Origin: Haplosporangium gracile
Taxonomy: Eukaryota > Mortierellomycota > Mortierellomycetes > Mortierellales > Mortierellaceae
NCBI GenBank assembly: GCA_015499985.1
Contig: JAAAUF010000276.1
Coordinates: 1 to 43,076 of the forward strand
Length of the DNA stretch: 43,076 nucleotides
Direction of reading: 5' to 3'
Shown: positions 1 through 12,829 of the stretch, piece after piece
Position numbering within the stretch: the stretch's first letter is position 1
Layout of the letters: every line of letters starts with the position of its first letter
Notes under the pieces: model-generated
What the model saw: the letters and a program-made list of their open reading frames with translations, nothing else
Told to the model about the DNA's origin: nothing
Databases searched by the model: none
Position numbers and translations under genes: made by a program

Positions 1-463
1 GGCGAACTCTTCCTCCTCCGGCGCGGTTCCATCAGACAATTCATAAAACGATGCCGTGAAGAAATGGGGGTGAGAGAGTTTGGACCCATTTAATTTCGAT
101 CCCGAAAGTGATCTACTTGACCAATTGACCGAACCTCCAACCTCCATGTTTGCAAACTAACCAACAAATTTGTCGCAAAAACGAAGTAAGGGATAAAGGA
201 ACGAAGAAATAATATATTACTATTTTACAACAAAACAAGCAAGTTTTCACTCTTTTTCGGAGAGGTGAAGAAGAAGGGCGATCAGACATCACCCAGCGGT
301 GTCTGGATCAAGAGCCGTTCTATAGTTAATGGTATTTATGGCTGTGGGGCTAATAGGTAGTCGCGGTCCTGGTCCTGAAGCGGGAAGATGAGGAGCAGGA
401 GTTGAATCTTGACTTGTAGTGGTACTAGATGTATGTTTATGAGGTGGCAGGGGTGGCAGCGCG
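1..463. other. Left-edge intergenic stretch, no supported gene
   Basis: Short open readings run into the left edge on both strands: 30 codons on + ending in TAA at 91-93, and two frames on - that stay open to base 1. None carries a recognisable motif, so a partial neighbouring gene is possible but unproven. A minus-strand open frame (289-498, 69 codons, Pro/Thr/Ser-rich) lies here but starts at an arbitrary ATG and shows no domain. The rest is AT-rich. Confidence 0.4.
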
Positions 464-682
464 TCATGTGAGACTATTCTGTAAAGCGGCGGGCGCATCA
501 GGTCGTTCTGTTGAAAAGAGGTTACTCGACCCCCGCTGCTGCTTCTGATGCTGTTGGTGCTGATCCAATGGATGTTGTGGAAAAGTAGGCGACGAGCTTG
601 CAGTACTACTCAGGTAGTAAGAGTTCAAAGACGGTGAAAAAGACGAGTGCCGATGCTGCTGATGATAGTCTTGGCGCTAGTG
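464..682 (-). other. In-frame open extension beyond the stop codon of the Gln-rich gene
   Basis: Directly after the TAA at 683-685, the same minus-strand frame reads His, then TAG (677-679), then 70 sense codons to a TGA at 464-466. The encoded residues (starting RQDYHQQHRH, later DQHQQHQKQQRG) have the same Gln/His/Ser bias as the upstream protein. A CTAAC branch-point-like motif and a TAG acceptor-like trinucleotide sit at the stops. I could not find a donor of matching phase that would splice the stops out. It may be a recently truncated C-terminus, an undetected splice form, or chance. Confidence 0.45.
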
Positions 683-3600
683 TTAGTGGAGAGAGGATTG
701 AGAAGTAGACGAGTGGGCGAGAGCGGTTGTGCTGCTACTGGTACTTATTCCTCCTCTGAAACTTGAACGGGACTTGGTTCCTGGAAGATGAGACGAGCGT
801 TTGTTGAGGGTGCTGATGGTGTTGAGGTTGTCTTGCTGGAGTGATGCGATACTGCTGATACTGTTTGTGTTGGTGCTGTGAGGGGAAGGGCGTCGGTATG
901 GGTGATGGTAATGGTGGTGATGGTCTTGTTGATGTTGTTGATGCTGGTGGTGAGGTTGGTAGGATTGAGGGGCTGGTAGTTGTCCTTGACTATCGCGATG
1001 ACTATAGGGAGGAGTAAACATCCGGGACTCAGTTGTCAGTGGAGAAGTTGCCAGTGGAGAAGTTGTCGAGTACGAGATGTGAGGAGACTTGACGGGCGAA
1101 AGCTCCTTCGACCCTTCATCACCATCCCCATCGCTGTGCTCATCCTCATCACGACCACCTCTTCTACCTCTTCCACCTCTTCCGCGTCCAGTGTTCGCAA
1201 GAGTATTCCCTGTCCCCGTAGTTCCCGTACTACTCGCATTCGAGGCAATGCTGACGAGACTAGAAGGCGATACCAGATACGGCGCATGTAAGGACCGGAA
1301 GAGCGGTTGACCAGGCGGGGGGTGGTTCATCCAATAAGGAGGTGACGATCGTGAATCCGTTCCTCCTGCCCCGCCGATACCGTTAATACTGCTGTCAGTG
1401 CCACCAGTGAGAGAAGGGAGAGAGACTGGGCGGAGTAGGATAGGCTGCTGTTGGTTCTGACGACGTCGTGATGATGATGGTTGAGGTGTCGATGTCGAGG
1501 TAGAGGTAAGGGTGATTGCTGATTGCCAGAGTGAGTGATGAGACTGGTTTTGAGAAAGAGTCGATCCTAGTGGGGGTGAATGCAGGCCATGCAGTACTGC
1601 CAATGCGCTCTCTGAACGAAGGAGAACCTTCTGTTTGGTTGGGCGTCCCGGGCGAGGCTGCTGCTGCTGCTGCTGCTCCAGATGTAGTGGTCTTTGTGGT
1701 TGCTGCTGCTGTTGCTGTTGCTGGCAAGACTCATGTGGAGAAAACTCATGTTCCAGCTGCAAGCTTTGAGAAAGCTGATGCCGCTGAAGGTGAGATGGTT
1801 TTCGTTGCTGCTGCCGCTGCTGCTTTAATTGCTTCTGAAGTTCTTTTCCCTGTTGCTCCAGCTCCAGATGTTGTTGTTGCTGCATCCCCCGCTGCTGAAG
1901 CTGCATGGTCACCTGTAAGTCCGTCTCCTCCTGATCCCGTTGTAACTGATACAACTGCTGCTGCAAGATCTGATGTTTTTTGAGATGAAGTCCAGATGCG
2001 CGCTTAGATGTCGTCGTTGTCGATCTCTTAGCCACCGCTGCCTTCAGATGGTGGTGTCCGCGTGATGATTCCTTCCTGCCTCTTCCGCTTCCATTACCGC
2101 TACCAATACTGGAAGTAGTCGAGTGTGTCCCAGACATCTCTCGCGCGAGAATATCGGCTCTAGTGATGGGTGGCGTGGTTTCGAGGTCGTATCCGCGGTG
2201 GTTTGTGCTTGAAGGGGCTCCTCGAGTATCCATGTTAAACTTTGTTTGATCGCTGCCTACATCGGAATAAAAAAAAATGAAAATACCAGTTGGAGAATCA
2301 ATGTCTCAAATAAAGTTGGTGGCGAAACATTGATCATCTATGAAAGTGATCAGCGACGGTAGAAAATCAAACTTACCAGTGGACAAAGCATCACCTAAGG
2401 GAGGAGAGTTGAGAGAACTCGACGAGAAGGCATAGACACGACGGCCAGGCGTCAACGTACGCTGTTGTTGTTCAGGAAGCAGCACCTCCTCAGAGGAGTA
2501 AATATCAGGACGAGAAGGGTGCTCAAGGCTGGAAGGTGACAGAGGCCGATGACCACGATGGTCACCACACTGAGAGGGAGCCGATACGGAGATATCAAGA
2601 GACCGTGCATGGCTATGCATCAAGCGACCACCACAACCTTTTCCTCTTGTACCATCACGCATCATCAACGAGGTACTCGAACTTGAAGGGGCAGCAGATG
2701 GTTGTGGTTGCGATGACGGACCTGGCGCAATGGCTGGGGTCATGATCATCATATCACGATAATCAATCTCGCCGCCGTTTGTATCCAAGTGACGATGACC
2801 AGGCAGCGCTCCCGCCGTTGACCCAGCACCCGATCCTAGCCCTGTTCCCGACCCTGACTCCGAGTCAAGTGTTTTTATCCACGGCAACCCCGGCTCTCCG
2901 CAGTCACGAGGCAAAATCAACGATCGTGGCCGGCGTCGCTCTAACCCCAAAATAGCCCCATGCCATGTCTTGTTGCCCCTTTGCTGGTTGGCCCTTCTTT
3001 GAACACTTCCACCGCCAGTAGTACCAGCACCAATACAATCGACTCCCAAATAATCCAGATCGGATCCAGAGATCCGTTTCCTGGATCGCGCGTCGACCGC
3101 AGAATCATCAAACTCTTCGCCAAAAAATTTGCTGCTGACTTCTTCGTTAACATCTTCAAACTGTCCATCTGTGCCATTGCTCATCAACTCACGCCCTCCT
3201 TCTCTGCCGACACTGGCACCGCCAACATTCGTCCTCCTCCTGTTATCCGAAGAGCGACTATGATATCCATCCATGGAAAAACTCTTTTGCATGCCAGAGC
3301 TGCTCCTCTTTAAAGTTTTCATCTGTGCTGGAACCCCCTCCCCAAACGACTGAGGAGATATGGCTAAGGAAGTGTCAACTATTCTGCGTCGCCATCCTGG
3401 ATACCTAGAATCCTCCTCCTCATCCCTATACTTTAGTTCCTCTCTAGAGAACTCCTGTTCCATTGGGGACGACACGTAACGACGGTGCAATGTTGAGGAG
3501 GTTCGGTATACAGGTAGCTGGCCATGTCGGAACGACAGTTGCTGTGAAGAAGCAGTGGTCGCTACAGAGAGAGTTGGAGATTGATCCCGATATACCGAAG

Positions 3601-5550
3601 AACGATTAACATCGAATCCCTGTGATGTTTGTCGTTCCTTGTATCGCGCAGAATGAAAGTCAAACTCGTGAGCTGTTGGGCTTGGAAGGGGTTGGGCTTG
3701 TCCAGGCTGGGATGGAGGAAATGACATGGATGGTCCACTGGAATAGGACTGGGAGTGTGCAGGACGAGGCAACGATGGATTGGAAAGGGGCTGACCAGGA
3801 CGACGATCGAGGGGAGAGATCACAGGACCTCGCTGATCAGACAACTGAGGGGAGTGTGTTCCTTGAGGCGAAGAGATATCGGCGCTCAAGACAGAGTCGG
3901 AGGGGTATCGACCAGCAGCATCGATCAAACCAGACATTGCAGAAGAAGTCGACGAGGAGGACATTGTTTCAGCCTTGGTAAAGTAGTGGTGGCTGGCAGG
4001 GAGAATACCGAGGGATGTTAGAGTTGGCGTGCTCTGGGAAGAAGTGGTGGAATGTTTAGAAATGGGCCTTCCTTTCTTTGGAATCTGGGTCTTGAGAATG
4101 AGCCCGCGGTCCGAGTAGAGCAACTCATTACTCTCCTGTTTTGACTGGAAATCGACCCGGTCGTAATTCTCTGCCATGGCCTGCGGGAGGAACGACGACT
4201 TTTTGGTGTACTTGCGCTTGGGCTTGACAACGATCGAGTCCCTAACAGACGACGGTGAAATCTGGACCATCCAGTGAGAGTGACCTCTGTCATCCCGGAT
4301 TGAGCTGGAAGACTGTGCATGATGGTATTGTTGTTGCACTTGTTGTTGCTGTTGCTGGCGGTGAAGCTGTCCACGCGGTTGGAAGTCTTGTTGATGTTGC
4401 TGCGACCGATCTTCGTTTGAGAACTCCCATTGTTGCCGCCTCATCTCGCCTGATCTGTCTTGACCCTGTTGAAGTGCTATTGAGGACATTGGAGGTGTCC
4501 TTGGTCGGTCTCTCAAGAATCCACTGGAGTGGACCGAAAGTTCGTCTCGATGAGAGGACGGGGACCTGTCGTGATAATCGTGATACCGCTGGTGGTCGTC
4601 ACATCTCATCGACTGCTTAAGCTCTTCGCTGGACATTCTCTGCTCAGACACATACATATCGACCCTGTCCGATCCCTGCTCTGCCCTGAGTGAAGCCAAT
4701 GAGAGTCGATCCTTTAGCATATGAGAGAGCTGCAAGGAAAACATACAGAGCAAGCATCAGTTAGCAACTTCGCCTTGTATAGGCAACGTAAACGAAGGAT
4801 GACATACATCAATATTAACAAAGAAAGACATACGTATTGCATGCGCTCTCCTGGAACATGCGGAGCATATTGTTCCTGAGAAATAATTAAGGTATCCCGC
4901 GAGAGTATCTCCTCTTGTGCGGAAATGGGTGAAGTTGATTCGGACGCTGTCAGAGTCGATGTGTTGAGAGCAGAGGAAGTGGACGAGGGAGTCATTGCCG
5001 TTGAAAGGGGCAAGTGCAGTGCCAACGGTTGCATAGCGCCCTGTTGCAGTTGCAACTTTTGCTGGCGCTGCTGTGCTGAGCCCACTCCTGCGCGCATCGT
5101 CGCATCCGCAAACGTCTCTTGTGCATCACGCAGGTGCCTCTCCGGGTAAGATGGTGTCATGCTCCCTCCTCCTCTCTCTGCTTGAGGTCTTTCCATACCC
5201 CGCTCAGTCAAAGTCTGCTGTCTAGCTAACCCTTGAAACCCTGAACGAATTGTACCCCTCTCAGAATCCCGTACCCCAGATGAAAGTGCTGTGAGGGCCA
5301 TGGCTGCGTTGCAATGTGAATCGTCCTCCATTTGCCTCACACGACCTTCCTCGTCCCCCTTATATTCCCTTCTATCACCCCCGCCGCGCAGACTCCTGTA
5401 TTCATGATCGTCTCCACGATATCTCCCAGCACTAAAACTGATTTGCTCCTGCTGGGCATGTGGGCGATGGTCTCCTGGAACTCCAAAGCCGGCACCGACA
5501 TCATCAGCAACTTCAGGCGTCAAAGGTCGTTTGGGCTCGGAGTCAACCAT
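683..5550 (-). CDS. Large Gln/Ser-rich low-complexity protein with AT-hook-like patches
   Basis: Three exons: 5550-4834, 4729-2377 and 2256-683. Introns are 104 bp (GTATGT...CAG) and 120 bp (GTAAGT...TAG), and both joins keep frame, giving about 1547 residues. An in-frame TGA lies immediately before the ATG, so the start is fixed. The protein is almost entirely disordered-looking: poly-Gln runs near 365-374 and through the C-terminal exon, His/Gln blocks, and Ser/Thr/Pro tracts. Two basic patches resemble AT-hooks: KPKRKYTKK (about 408-416) and PKKGRPISK (about 456-464, with the GRP core). No folded domain is recognisable. Composition, basic patches and the very long upstream region would fit a nuclear or transcription-associated regulator, but that is inference. 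I do not recognise the family. The same frame stays open for 70 codons after the stop. Confidence 0.75.
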
Positions 5551-8500
5551 TCAACAGCAGCTTTTGTTGGAGTAATGGTCAAAAAACAGGACTGTTTTTA
5601 CTCAATGAGCGAAGCTGTGTTGTGGATGATATGTTGTTGTTTTGTTGTTATTGTGTTTGTAAATGAGGGACTGGGTGAGGGATGTAGTGCAGGCAACGGT
5701 GTCAGGGAACAATGGTTGAATCAACTGAAGTGAGTAGTCGACAAGGGTGTCCTGAGTGAGATAGCGAGAGAGAGCGTCTGGCTGAGGAGGGCAAAAGTTG
5801 CAGTGGTTTTGGGCGTTCGACTCAGTATGGGTTGGTGAGAAGGGAGCAGGTTGGCAATTCCGCAGCAGGAAGGTGTATATGCGTGAGTGTGTATATGTCG
5901 AGGATGGGGAGTAGTGGAGTGTGGTGCTGTGTGTTGTGGACTGGAAGGCAGTGAAGAGGTGGAGGCAAGGGATGACGGTTGATGGCAGAGAGGAGGGAGG
6001 GCCGATAAAGAGGAAAACCGAAGGGGTTGACAGGGATCCGTAGTCAATAAAGGCGATAGTATAACGTGTGGGGTTGCTCCTAGCTGTAGCCTGTAGAGAG
6101 AAAAGGAACGGAGCGCACAGGGCAACATGCACAAGCGGAGATAATGTAGGGAAGAAGGTGGTTATTATTTGTGTGCGATGATGGGAATGGATGAATCACT
6201 CGCTACTACGAATATAATTTGTGGAGGGAGGGAGTACAAAGTAGAAATAAAGAAGGAAAAAAAAAAAGGTGCGCTATAGCGCAATGGGGAGAAGAGCAAG
6301 AGAGGTAGTGTTGCCGATGTAGACGTAGGTGTAGGTAGGGATAAGTAAGTTGGGAAAGCGAAAGCGAATAAAAAAATAAAAAGAAAAGGGGAGAAAAGGA
6401 GTGAGAGTGAGATAAAAGAGGGCAAAGAGAGCAATAAAGAAGAAACGAGAGTAAGTTAAGGGAGGAAAAGGGGTGAAGGGAACTGAAGAAGAGTAGGAGG
6501 AGAGGGATAGGTAGGATAAAAGAAGAGAAGCGAAGAGAAGCGAAGAGACGAGAAGAAGTAAGAAGTGGAAGTAGTTGATGGGTTAGCATTAATTGTCAAT
6601 ACAATAGCAATGGGGTATGTGGTGGATACTACTCAGGCACCAACTTCGCAACACAAATCAACTCAGTTCAGGATTGGATGTGGGTTACATGGACGAAAAA
6701 TGTGGACACATATAGAAAACTTCAGTTGAACAGTGGGGAATGCATCTTCTGCACCTTGGATAAAGAAAAGAAAAGAAAAGGGAAGGGTATATACTAGTAT
6801 TACCACTCCCAACTCGCACGCAACCAGCGGGTACAGACATGGACGGACAAACAGGACGGACAAACAGAAAGGAGGGGGGGGGACTCACAATAAACAGACG
6901 CAAGGAAGGAAGGAAGGAGACAGAAGAAATAAAGAAATGAGGGTGACGACGAAGGGGGAGAGAAGAGAGAAAGAGAGAAAGATAGGGACAAAAGTAGAAG
7001 AACAGAGAACGACGGCAAAAGAGTAAGAGAGAGGCATAGTCAGGCAAGCTTATGGATGTACTCGTACAGTCAGTTATTCAAATGAGGTCTTTTACAATAC
7101 AAAAAAAAAACTAAAAAACAAACAAAAACAATGGTTAAAAACTATATCGGAAAGACAACGTTTGTCCCTGCTGTCCCTGGCCATTGTAATAATAATAAAA
7201 AGACCCCCTCTTTCTCTGTCCTTTATTCTCTTCGCCAGGGTAGAATAGAATCCAGCAATAAAAAGTCACTTTTCCTTTTTTTTGAAAAAGCCTAGAGCAT
7301 CGGCAGCGCTCATCTTAGACGCGACAATACCATCTCAAACATCGTCATCATCATCGCCATCACCATCATCGCGATGAGAATGGAAAACAAGAAGGCATTT
7401 CGAATGGACCTATGGAGGCAGAAATGAAGTAATCCAAAAGAAAGAAAGGAAAAAAGGAAAAGAAAAAAAGTAAAGGGGAATAAGTTGCAAGGCTTCAAAC
7501 CCCCTTTGTTTGCCTCATGGGCGAGGCAGGAGGTAAGGAGGTTGTCCTGGCATGCAGAACCGGTGGGTGTTGGTGTTGGTCTGCATTTGTGCGTGTGATT
7601 GTAAGGGGACCATGGGATGTAAATGCCACTGTAGGAAAAAAAGAGGAAAAGGGATAGAATGCCGGTTTAGCTTGGAATAGAAGAAGGCAGAAAGGGGGAG
7701 GGGGCATGCCATGCCATGCACATAACCACGCCTCAATGTGAGATACATCCCTTTATTTATTTTTTTCTTTCTCGCGAATCTCCCCTTCAACGAATCTTCT
7801 TTCTCCTTCTCCCCTCCTCCCTTTTCTCTTTCCTTTTCCTCCTTCAAGAAGGTTGGTTTCGACTAGCCTTAGTTCATTCAAGTTGTCATCATTCTCTCCA
7901 TGGAGTAGAGATGCTCATTTCAGTTTCACTCTCATCAAGCTGATGAGCCATCAGACCACTACCTTCACTGAACAAAAAATAAAGGCAGAATATTGTTTGT
8001 CGCTGAAGCAATCCATGAAAAGGTGATCGGAGTGTGGAAAAGAGGGGAAGGATATGAAAGAAACGTGGCTTTTGACGGGGTAGTACATTGCGGGCAAGGA
8101 TATAGAAGAGGATATAGAAAAGGGGAAGAGTAAAGGAAGAACGGGAGGGAAGTAGGCAGGCAGGAGGAAAGGGCAGGAGAGTATAAAGGTAAGGGGATAG
8201 CAGAAATAAAGGGTAAGAAAGCTGGGACCAACCAGAATTGATACACTTGGCGGAAGGAAGGGTGCCGACTATGTGTGGGTGGGAGAGCAACGAAGAGGAC
8301 AAAAGAAGGAAAGAGGTAAAAAAGTACGAAGGAAGAAAGAAAGAGAAGCATGCGAAGTGAAAATGAAGAAGAGAAGAGAGAGAAGAAGCAATGCATCACA
8401 CTCTGACCGAATAAAAGTAAGTAAGACCATTGCCGGTCATTGGCATGGTGGCCGCAGATCAATTCTTTTGCTGTATTGTCCGAAATTGGCAATGGTTTGG

Positions 8501-11500
8501 TGTAGTGTCAAGTGTGGTGGTGGTGGTGGCTAAGGACATTGTCCCTTTCTCTTTTTGGTCATTCGGCCATTGTCGTTCTTTTTTGCCCTTTCCATATCTG
8601 AGTTCATGTACGACGCTGCCCTCATATGTTCGGTCTTTTCTCTTTCTCAAACTGTAAGAGTACATCAGTCGTTAGGGTAATGGAACTCTCGTTTTATATC
8701 TGCGCCAGTGACACGTTTAACTTTTACTCGTCTACTGTGTTCCTTTGCTACTCATTTTTTGCCGCTCATCTCTTTCTCTGTATGTATGTGTCGATTTGCA
8801 AATTATGCAAAGTACAGCGTCATTCTCTCTCATTCTTCCATTTCTCTTTGATCCTTCTTCACTACTATGCCTTGCGATGCTTGATCTCTCTATCTCTACC
8901 CTTGCCCTCATTATCTATTTATTCGACCTAGACACTTCGACGCGTCCTCAAATCATTTCACGCCGCAGTCCCAACCTAGATCCTCGCCTCCCTCGCCCCA
9001 TTGGACAGACCGCGCGAAAATTAATCATTGATGGGATCAGTAACATTGGCACACATACAATAGACCCATGGTGTGAACGTTGTCAACAAAAGAAAACGCA
9101 GCATTTACACTGAAATAAATATTTGAGGATAGAAAAACATATTGCAAGGTGTGCAAAATGTAAACACACTCGTACCTTAGATCACCTCACATCAAGCCCC
9201 CTTGTTGCACACATTATTAAGAAAACAACTAACAACATCCTGCACCTTTCTCACCTCGGATTGGGTCTTGTTCATTCTTACATTCTCGCTGCCCTCTTCT
9301 CCTTCCTCCAATCTGTCCGTCACTTTCACACACACGCACTCTCTCCACAGTGGGTCGATTATCTATTAGGTCGATCTCACATACTCAAAAATAGCCCCAC
9401 TTTTATTACGATATCCTTTGGAGAGGAGCAAAGGAGACAGAGAGGAAGCATGGGAGTGGAGAGTAGGAAAGGTGAAGAAAGAAATTGTTTTGTTTTGTTT
9501 TCTTTTGTTTTGCGCTTTATCAGAAGACTTAACTTCCACTTATCATCTTTTCTTTCTTCCTCTGCCCAGTATTCAATCGCAATATCGGTGAGTCGTTTTG
9601 AATTGAATGAGTTATTGATACGTTGGAAGGCTGCGCTTGAGTTCATTGGCTTTTCACAATGCGTCTTTTTGAGCTCATCATGCGTGGGTAGGAGGCTCTT
9701 TCGTTTGTGTTAGCTTCATTGCCTTTCACCTTTGTACTTTCCTTGTTTTTCTTTCCTTCCTTCCTCTCGCATCATGCTTACCGTTGTGCTTTCTTTTCTC
9801 TTATGTACATCCGGGGGACAGCGCCAAAGAAGAGAGCTCAAAAAAAACATTGGGAGGAAGGAGCATGAATAACCTACCTTCATTGGTTAGCTCTGTCATA
9901 AGCGCACCCACACACGGGAAAAAAAAGAGAGAGATGGAAAGGTAAAGAGAAAAAGAGAGTCATATCCCTTCTCTTGTTGGACCAGTGAGAAGGAAGAAAG
10001 GAAAAACGGCATCATAGCTTGAGGTCTGGGGGATATTGGAAAAAGCAGGGAGAAAAACAGAGAAAGAGAGTGATCAATACAAAGGGCGAATTGCAGGGGA
10101 ACATGAGAAATAACGACTCGAAGGCAGAAGAACAGAAAAAAAAGGGGGGGGAAGGCAGGGGTTGGGACAAGGAAACAGGCAAAAAAACGATGGGTCCTTT
10201 TTTCTTCTATCCGTTCTTTGCTTTTGCCACTCCGTCTCGACATTTTGGCGCAAGATGTGGTCCTTCTGTTAGTACCGTTCTTGGGCAATTATGGTTGGAG
10301 TATGGCGTAAGAACACGATGGGCGTGGGGGCTTGGAAGCTCGTTAGGCTGGCTCTGGCGCAGTAATAAGTAGAGTGGGAGGTGAGTGAGCGTATCATACT
10401 TTTTGCCGCGATTTTGGCTCTTCTTTTTTCTCTTTCTCTTCATCTTTCTTCCTCTCGACAGGCATTGTTCTTGCGTTCAATAGCCTGGAGTCACTATTTC
10501 TTGCTTCAGTACTATCCTTTTTACGCCAGTTTCTAATTAATTGCTCACCGCCTCATATGAAGAATGTATCTCTACTCAGCAACGTCAAATTCTCGGCCGA
10601 ACAAACCCCACATTTTCATGCTTGAATAGCGCACAATCACAACGAACACAGCCCAAAGAAACGAAAAAGTATGAGCAACACAACATACTATCAACAACAG
10701 AGATCATTCAAAAACCACAAGTAGTATCTCCATCCTCCAAGGTCCACAATCTTGGGTCTTATGTGGAGTCAATGTGATACGAGGTCCAAGCCCTCGATAT
10801 AACAGCTGTCTATTTTTTGTTCTTTTTGCGCTATATTACCATCACACAAGAATCTGCTTCAATCTTAACCATTAGTAGATTTAAATCACCCAACCGCCAT
10901 TTCAACCTCATAACTGACCGACGCCATTTTTTTGAAGAAAGAAAAGATGGTACGTGTATTATCCACTTTTGAAAGAAAAAAGAAAAAAAGAACTGAAAGA
11001 AAGAGAAGCATGTTTATTTTTGTTGTTATTCTTTCTCAAACAGCTTCGTGCGAGATGTATACGGGCTTTCATACCCCCATACATTTCTCTTCCCACCCTC
11101 CTCTTCGGGAGCACATGAATTGAAAGGGAAGAGACTTTTACTCCCCCTTTTCTAAATGTCTCTCTCGCTTTATTCTCTTTCTCTTAAGGACCTGTTCAAT
11201 GGTGTCTACTTGTTTTTTTTAGCCCCTGAGCCTGAATGAATGTTATGGAGGGAAGCGGGATATGTTATTTGACTATTGATTTCACGCGTTCATGATAGAC
11301 AATAGCGAGTGCCCATACTCGCTTAAGGAGTCCTGAGAGGGGATTGCATTAGCCCATAGCATAGCTTTCTTTTTACTGTATCGACTTTACATTTTTCTGA
11401 GTCACGCTTTGGTCTTCCATCCCACGACCACTATACCTCTACAACCCTGTTTTTGTAAAAACAGGGCATTATGTGTAACCATCAGTGCTCACAAATACAT

Positions 11501-12604
11501 GACGTCGGTTTCGATTTCCCCTGTTCTTTTCCAGAGAAGAGAAAAACGTAATCAGTAGGTGCCCGTTCGCTTCTCGACTCTTCTACGCTCTGGCACGAAT
11601 AAGATTACCAAGAGCCTCAAAGTCCCCTGTGTCTCTGACTTCTCTTTATTCATGCTCGTGCATCATTCTCATCATCCTCCAAAACAATTGACATCTGAAC
11701 ATTGACATGAGATTGTCTCGCCCCTACTTTCAAGCTGCCCTGTGTCGTAGAATTCTTGTTGCATGAACTTCAAACGAGGATACGAAGAAAAAGATAGTGT
11801 GCCATGGCTTAAGTTCGAGACTTGTTCTGAACGACAACGGGTTGCTTTTCCTTGACTGAGGGGAGCAATAGTCCCAATGCTTTTTTTTCAAGTGCGTCAG
11901 ACATACATATCGCAACAACCACAATCCCTTCAAAAATCTTTAGTAGCTCAACGATCAGGGATCCTGTGAAATAAAAAAAGGACTGGGTCCTGGGTGAGTC
12001 AAAAATTCAGGCACAGGGTCAAGAGAGAAATACCAAAAATGTATGTGTGGTCATGTATGTACATAAACCCACTTAACTAGTCCTTTGGGACAACTCCTCC
12101 CGATCTCCTTAGTTCACTCCCTCTCTCCAACTTTTGGTCACACACACACGCACACACATGCTCTGTTGCTCACAACTGCAAAAAAAAAAAAATACATTCG
12201 TTCACAGCGTCATTGCCTCCTTGAACCCTATTCAACGAAGATTCGACTCATCCACATCCCATTGTTCCCCTGCAAAAAGATAAATCCTATTCCTCTCATC
12301 TTGATTGTATTTCCTCGTCTTTGTCGTTAGATACGCGTTACCTTTTACCACATGGCTCTTGGTTGTTTGTACGACTCTCAAGAAAGTCCCCCGCCACATG
12401 AAGAGCACTTCATTACCGACCAAAGGGGAAATCACCATCCCCTCATCCCGCTCCTCCTTTGAAATTTTTCATATGCATCAATTTTTTTTGGGCATTGCAA
12501 TGCATTCTCATCATGCATTATCAAAGGGGAGGACAAGAATGGACTACCTTTTACCCCTATACACATCCCTCCCCCTTCTTCCCATCCCTGTCCCCTTCGT
12601 GCAT
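5551..12604. other. About 7-kb intergenic region, no convincing gene
   Basis: No reading frame here has a recognisable domain or paired splice sites. The + strand is strikingly purine-rich from about 5.7 to 8.4 kb (repeated GAGA/GGAAG/AAAG), so the leader of the minus-strand Gln-rich gene is pyrimidine-rich. It then flips to pyrimidine-rich on + from about 8.6 to 9.3 kb. The longest + frame (9123-9713) starts at TTG and looks like chance. A 32-codon + ORF at 9774-9872 (MLTVVLSFLLCTS start) has a signal-like N-terminus but nothing else. A hairpin with a 10-bp perfect stem (CCCTGTTTTT) lies at 11445-11466 and a short CA-repeat near 12140-12158. It most likely holds promoter, UTR and possibly noncoding transcripts. 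Confidence 0.55.
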
Positions 12605-12829
12605 TGTTCATTGGTCTTTGGGGTAGTATAAAAAGAACAGGGATATTTTTCAATTGCCCTTTCTTCATTCATTCTTCATCCTCATTTTTACTTCTTTCAG
12701 ATCCCCTTGTTTCTTTCGTTTTTTGTTCTTCTTTCTCATCAACACTTCTCACGCACAGTAAAATCTCTACACTATCAGATTGCATATATACCTTCCCCTT
12801 CCTTCTAATAACGCCAAAAAAACCCCCCG
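12605..12829 (+). promoter_or_regulatory. Putative promoter/leader of the 12830 gene
   Basis: An inverted CCAAT element (ATTGG, 12610-12614) and a TATA-like TATAAAAA (12627-12634) lie about 200 bp before the ATG. They are followed by a CT-rich stretch typical of leaders in this window. These are motif matches only. Confidence 0.4.

Noticed and set aside
1..110. Possible partial genes at the left edge
   Set aside because: Three different frames on two strands stay open over 30 or fewer codons and none shows a domain, so no strand or frame can be preferred.
5602..6589. Long minus-strand frames rich in Ser, Leu, Phe and Pro
   Set aside because: They are translations of the pyrimidine-rich leader upstream of the Gln-rich gene and overlap each other in different frames.
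9123..9713. 196-codon + open frame
   Set aside because: It begins at TTG, has no domain, lies in CT/T-rich DNA where stops are rare in some frames, and has no coherent splice partners.
11445..11466. 10-bp perfect hairpin as a terminator or MITE end
   Set aside because: Single short palindrome without flanking repeats or a nearby gene end, and simple T/A runs make up half the stem.
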